In this document: piece after piece, positions 62,882 to 64,000 of the stretch
Layout of the letters: each line of letters starts with the position of its first letter
Position numbering within the stretch: the stretch's first letter is position 1
Origin: Ideonella paludis
Lineage (GTDB): Bacteria > Pseudomonadota > Gammaproteobacteria > Burkholderiales > Burkholderiaceae_C
NCBI RefSeq assembly: GCF_018069865.1
Contig: NZ_JAGQDG010000003.1
Coordinates: 372,001-436,000 of the forward strand
Direction of reading: 5' to 3'
Length of the DNA: 64,000 nt
Made by a program: the position numbers and the translations under genes
The notes under the pieces: model-generated
The model's database searches: none
What the model was told of the DNA's origin: nothing
The model's input: only the letters and a program-made list of their open reading frames with translations

Positions 62882-64000
62882 GAAAAATTCACTTAGTCAA
62901 AAGCGAAGGTCCGGTAGTGTTTATTGGCGGAATGAATGCGATGCCAATGATGTATGCTATCGAGCTGCGTAAAGTTGGAATTGATGTCATTTACATTGTT
63001 GATCGGCCGAAATCAGATGGCTTGTCTCGACCTGAAAATCACTTCGAAGATATTCCCTATCCCTATCCTGATTGGATTATTGAATCGGTGCTTCCATCGC
63101 AGATTTTGGTAGCCATTTTTCCAAGATTGGTTTTCTGGTGGATTTCACGGAAAATCAAGTCCAGAACCACAAAGAGTCCGCAGGCCTGGGTATTGAACGG
63201 TTTTTTCTGTTCTATGGCATTTCTGATCCCAAAAAATAAACCTAAAGTGTTTTTGTCTCATGGCTCCGATCTGGACTGTTGGGCGGATGTTGAGTTGTCT
63301 GAAAAGTTGGCATCTTCTTTCCAAAATAGATCATTTTTCAAGTTTTTGCCATCGAAAATATCCACGTTTTTAATAAAAAGAATAGTTGCTCGGCAGCTTT
63401 CTGGCGCCTTGAGTTGTGACAAGGTTATATATTTTCCAAAGGGCTTTAATTCGTTTGGTGATCGTGTTGTAAGTAAGCTGGTTGATTCGGGTGTTGGGTA
63501 TATTCCACGCTACGATGTTTCATTTGATGCATTAAAAAATGAGCCTCGTGGAATTCCTGACCGAGGTTCTGTATTGAGGATATTTTCTGGTGTCAGATTT
63601 TTGTTCGCTACCTTTCCCGAGGGAAATGAGGGTTATGGCAAGGGAAATGATGTAATTATAGAGGGGTTGGCGAAATACTTCAAGAGAAATAGGGATATTG
63701 AAATTCATTTCGTCGAGAAAGGAGAGGACGTTCTTTTGGCCAAAAAAATGTGCAAAGATCTTGGGATAGAGGATGTTGTCATTTGGCATAAAGAAATGAG
63801 GTTTATTGACTTGCTTAGTCTTTACAGAACTTCGGATGTTTGCTTTGATCAAGTCGGAGCTCATTGGATCGGCGCTATTGGTGTATATGCCCTTTGGCTT
63901 GGAAAGCCGTTGATTGCAAATGATTATCATCCGAAGGTGGTTGGGCTTTGGGATCATGGCTCACCAATACTATCCGCGAGCACTGCGGATGAAATATTTG
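62878..64000 (+). CDS. Glycosyltransferase, GT-B fold, 3' end beyond the window
   Basis: Open from ATG 62878 (overlapping the flippase stop) through the last base, giving at least 374 codons with no stop. The N-terminal half has GPVVFIGGMNAMPMMYAIEL and FLSHGSDLDCWAD, where a GT-B acceptor domain would bind; the C-terminal part has a GT4-like donor segment FDQVGAHWIGAIGVYALWLG followed by KPLIAN. The overall look is of a GT4-type polysaccharide glycosyltransferase. AT-rich codons (aaa, ata, tta, ttt) set it apart from all genes before 57 kb. Confidence 0.8.
   Translation, partial: MRKIHLVKSEGPVVFIGGMNAMPMMYAIELRKVGIDVIYIVDRPKSDGLSRPENHFEDIPYPYPDWIIESVLPSQILVAIFPRLVFWWISRKIKSRTTKSPQAWVLNGFFCSMAFLIPKNKPKVFLSHGSDLDCWADVELSEKLASSFQNRSFFKFLPSKISTFLIKRIVARQLSGALSCDKVIYFPKGFNSFGDRVVSKLVDSGVGYIPRYDVSFDALKNEPRGIPDRGSVLRIFSGVRFLFATFPEGNEGYGKGNDVIIEGLAKYFKRNRDIEIHFVEKGEDVLLAKKMCKDLGIEDVVIWHKEMRFIDLLSLYRTSDVCFDQVGAHWIGAIGVYALWLGKPLIANDYHPKVVGLWDHGSPILSASTADEIF

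Noticed and set aside
63532-63957. A 141-codon minus-strand frame at the end of the window.
   Set aside because: It is antisense to the glycosyltransferase frame that is open from 62878, which has a proper start overlapping the flippase stop and GT-B motifs.

Overview
The window reads as a chromosomal segment of a betaproteobacterium of the order Burkholderiales. The evidence is an aa3-type cytochrome oxidase assembly operon, a complete dcw cluster from mraZ to lpxC, an rpoH gene with a CIRCE element, and a Bordetella-like wlb (bpl) sugar locus, all in GC-rich DNA with strong third-position G/C bias. The genus cannot be fixed by eye; a member of the Comamonadaceae or the Rubrivivax/Leptothrix group is the best guess. 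I see no rRNA, tRNA, CRISPR array, insertion sequence or prophage.

Layout. (1) 1-7795: cytochrome c oxidase genes and assembly factors (ctaD 3' part, a small assembly protein, ctaG, a DUF2970 protein, ctaE, a convergent twin-membrane protein, SURF1, a SCO-like protein, ctaA/COX15, ctaB/COX10, SCO1). They build heme a, insert copper and complete the terminal oxidase. (2) 7810-13287: rpoH under a perfect CIRCE site, a large MASE1-CHASE-PAS hybrid sensor kinase and a periplasmic alpha-carbonic anhydrase. (3) 13732-32579: the division and cell wall run mraZ-rsmH-ftsL-ftsI-murE-murF-mraY-murD-ftsW-murG-murC-ddl-ftsQ-ftsA-ftsZ-lpxC, nearly every junction overlapping or within a few bases, then a small membrane protein. 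(4) 32596-43732: mostly minus-strand housekeeping genes (plsC-like, cdsA-like, ruvC, an amidohydrolase, uspA, an MHS-family transporter, DUF1289, YbaK, a flavin oxidase, lysS) and one plus-strand alpha/beta hydrolase. (5) 43895-56377: a polysaccharide locus like Bordetella wlb: wlbA-wlbB-wlbC, a flippase, an acyltransferase, two glycosyltransferases, a methyltransferase, an aminotransferase, a PglC-type initiating transferase, a WbpM-type dehydratase, and a convergent WecA/WbpL-type transferase. (6) 56987-64000: a second, visibly AT-richer polysaccharide block: an EPS-associated MarR-type regulator, tviB, tviC, another aminotransferase/acetyltransferase pair, a second flippase and a glycosyltransferase that runs off the window.

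How it fits together. The two sugar blocks complement each other. The wlb block lacks the UDP-GlcNAc 6-dehydrogenase needed to feed WlbA; TviB in the second block could supply it. A 33-codon ORF just before wlbA looks like the degenerate start of the missing dehydrogenase.

Most useful new observations: the perfect CIRCE element before rpoH; a pair of tandem palindromes before the mraZ promoter; a 36-base duplication of the ftsW 3' end that creates a 31-codon bridging ORF to murG; an acidic insertion of about 88 residues in MurD; an FNR-type box at exactly -41.5 from a plausible uspA promoter; and a second, divergent SCO-like protein inside the oxidase operon.
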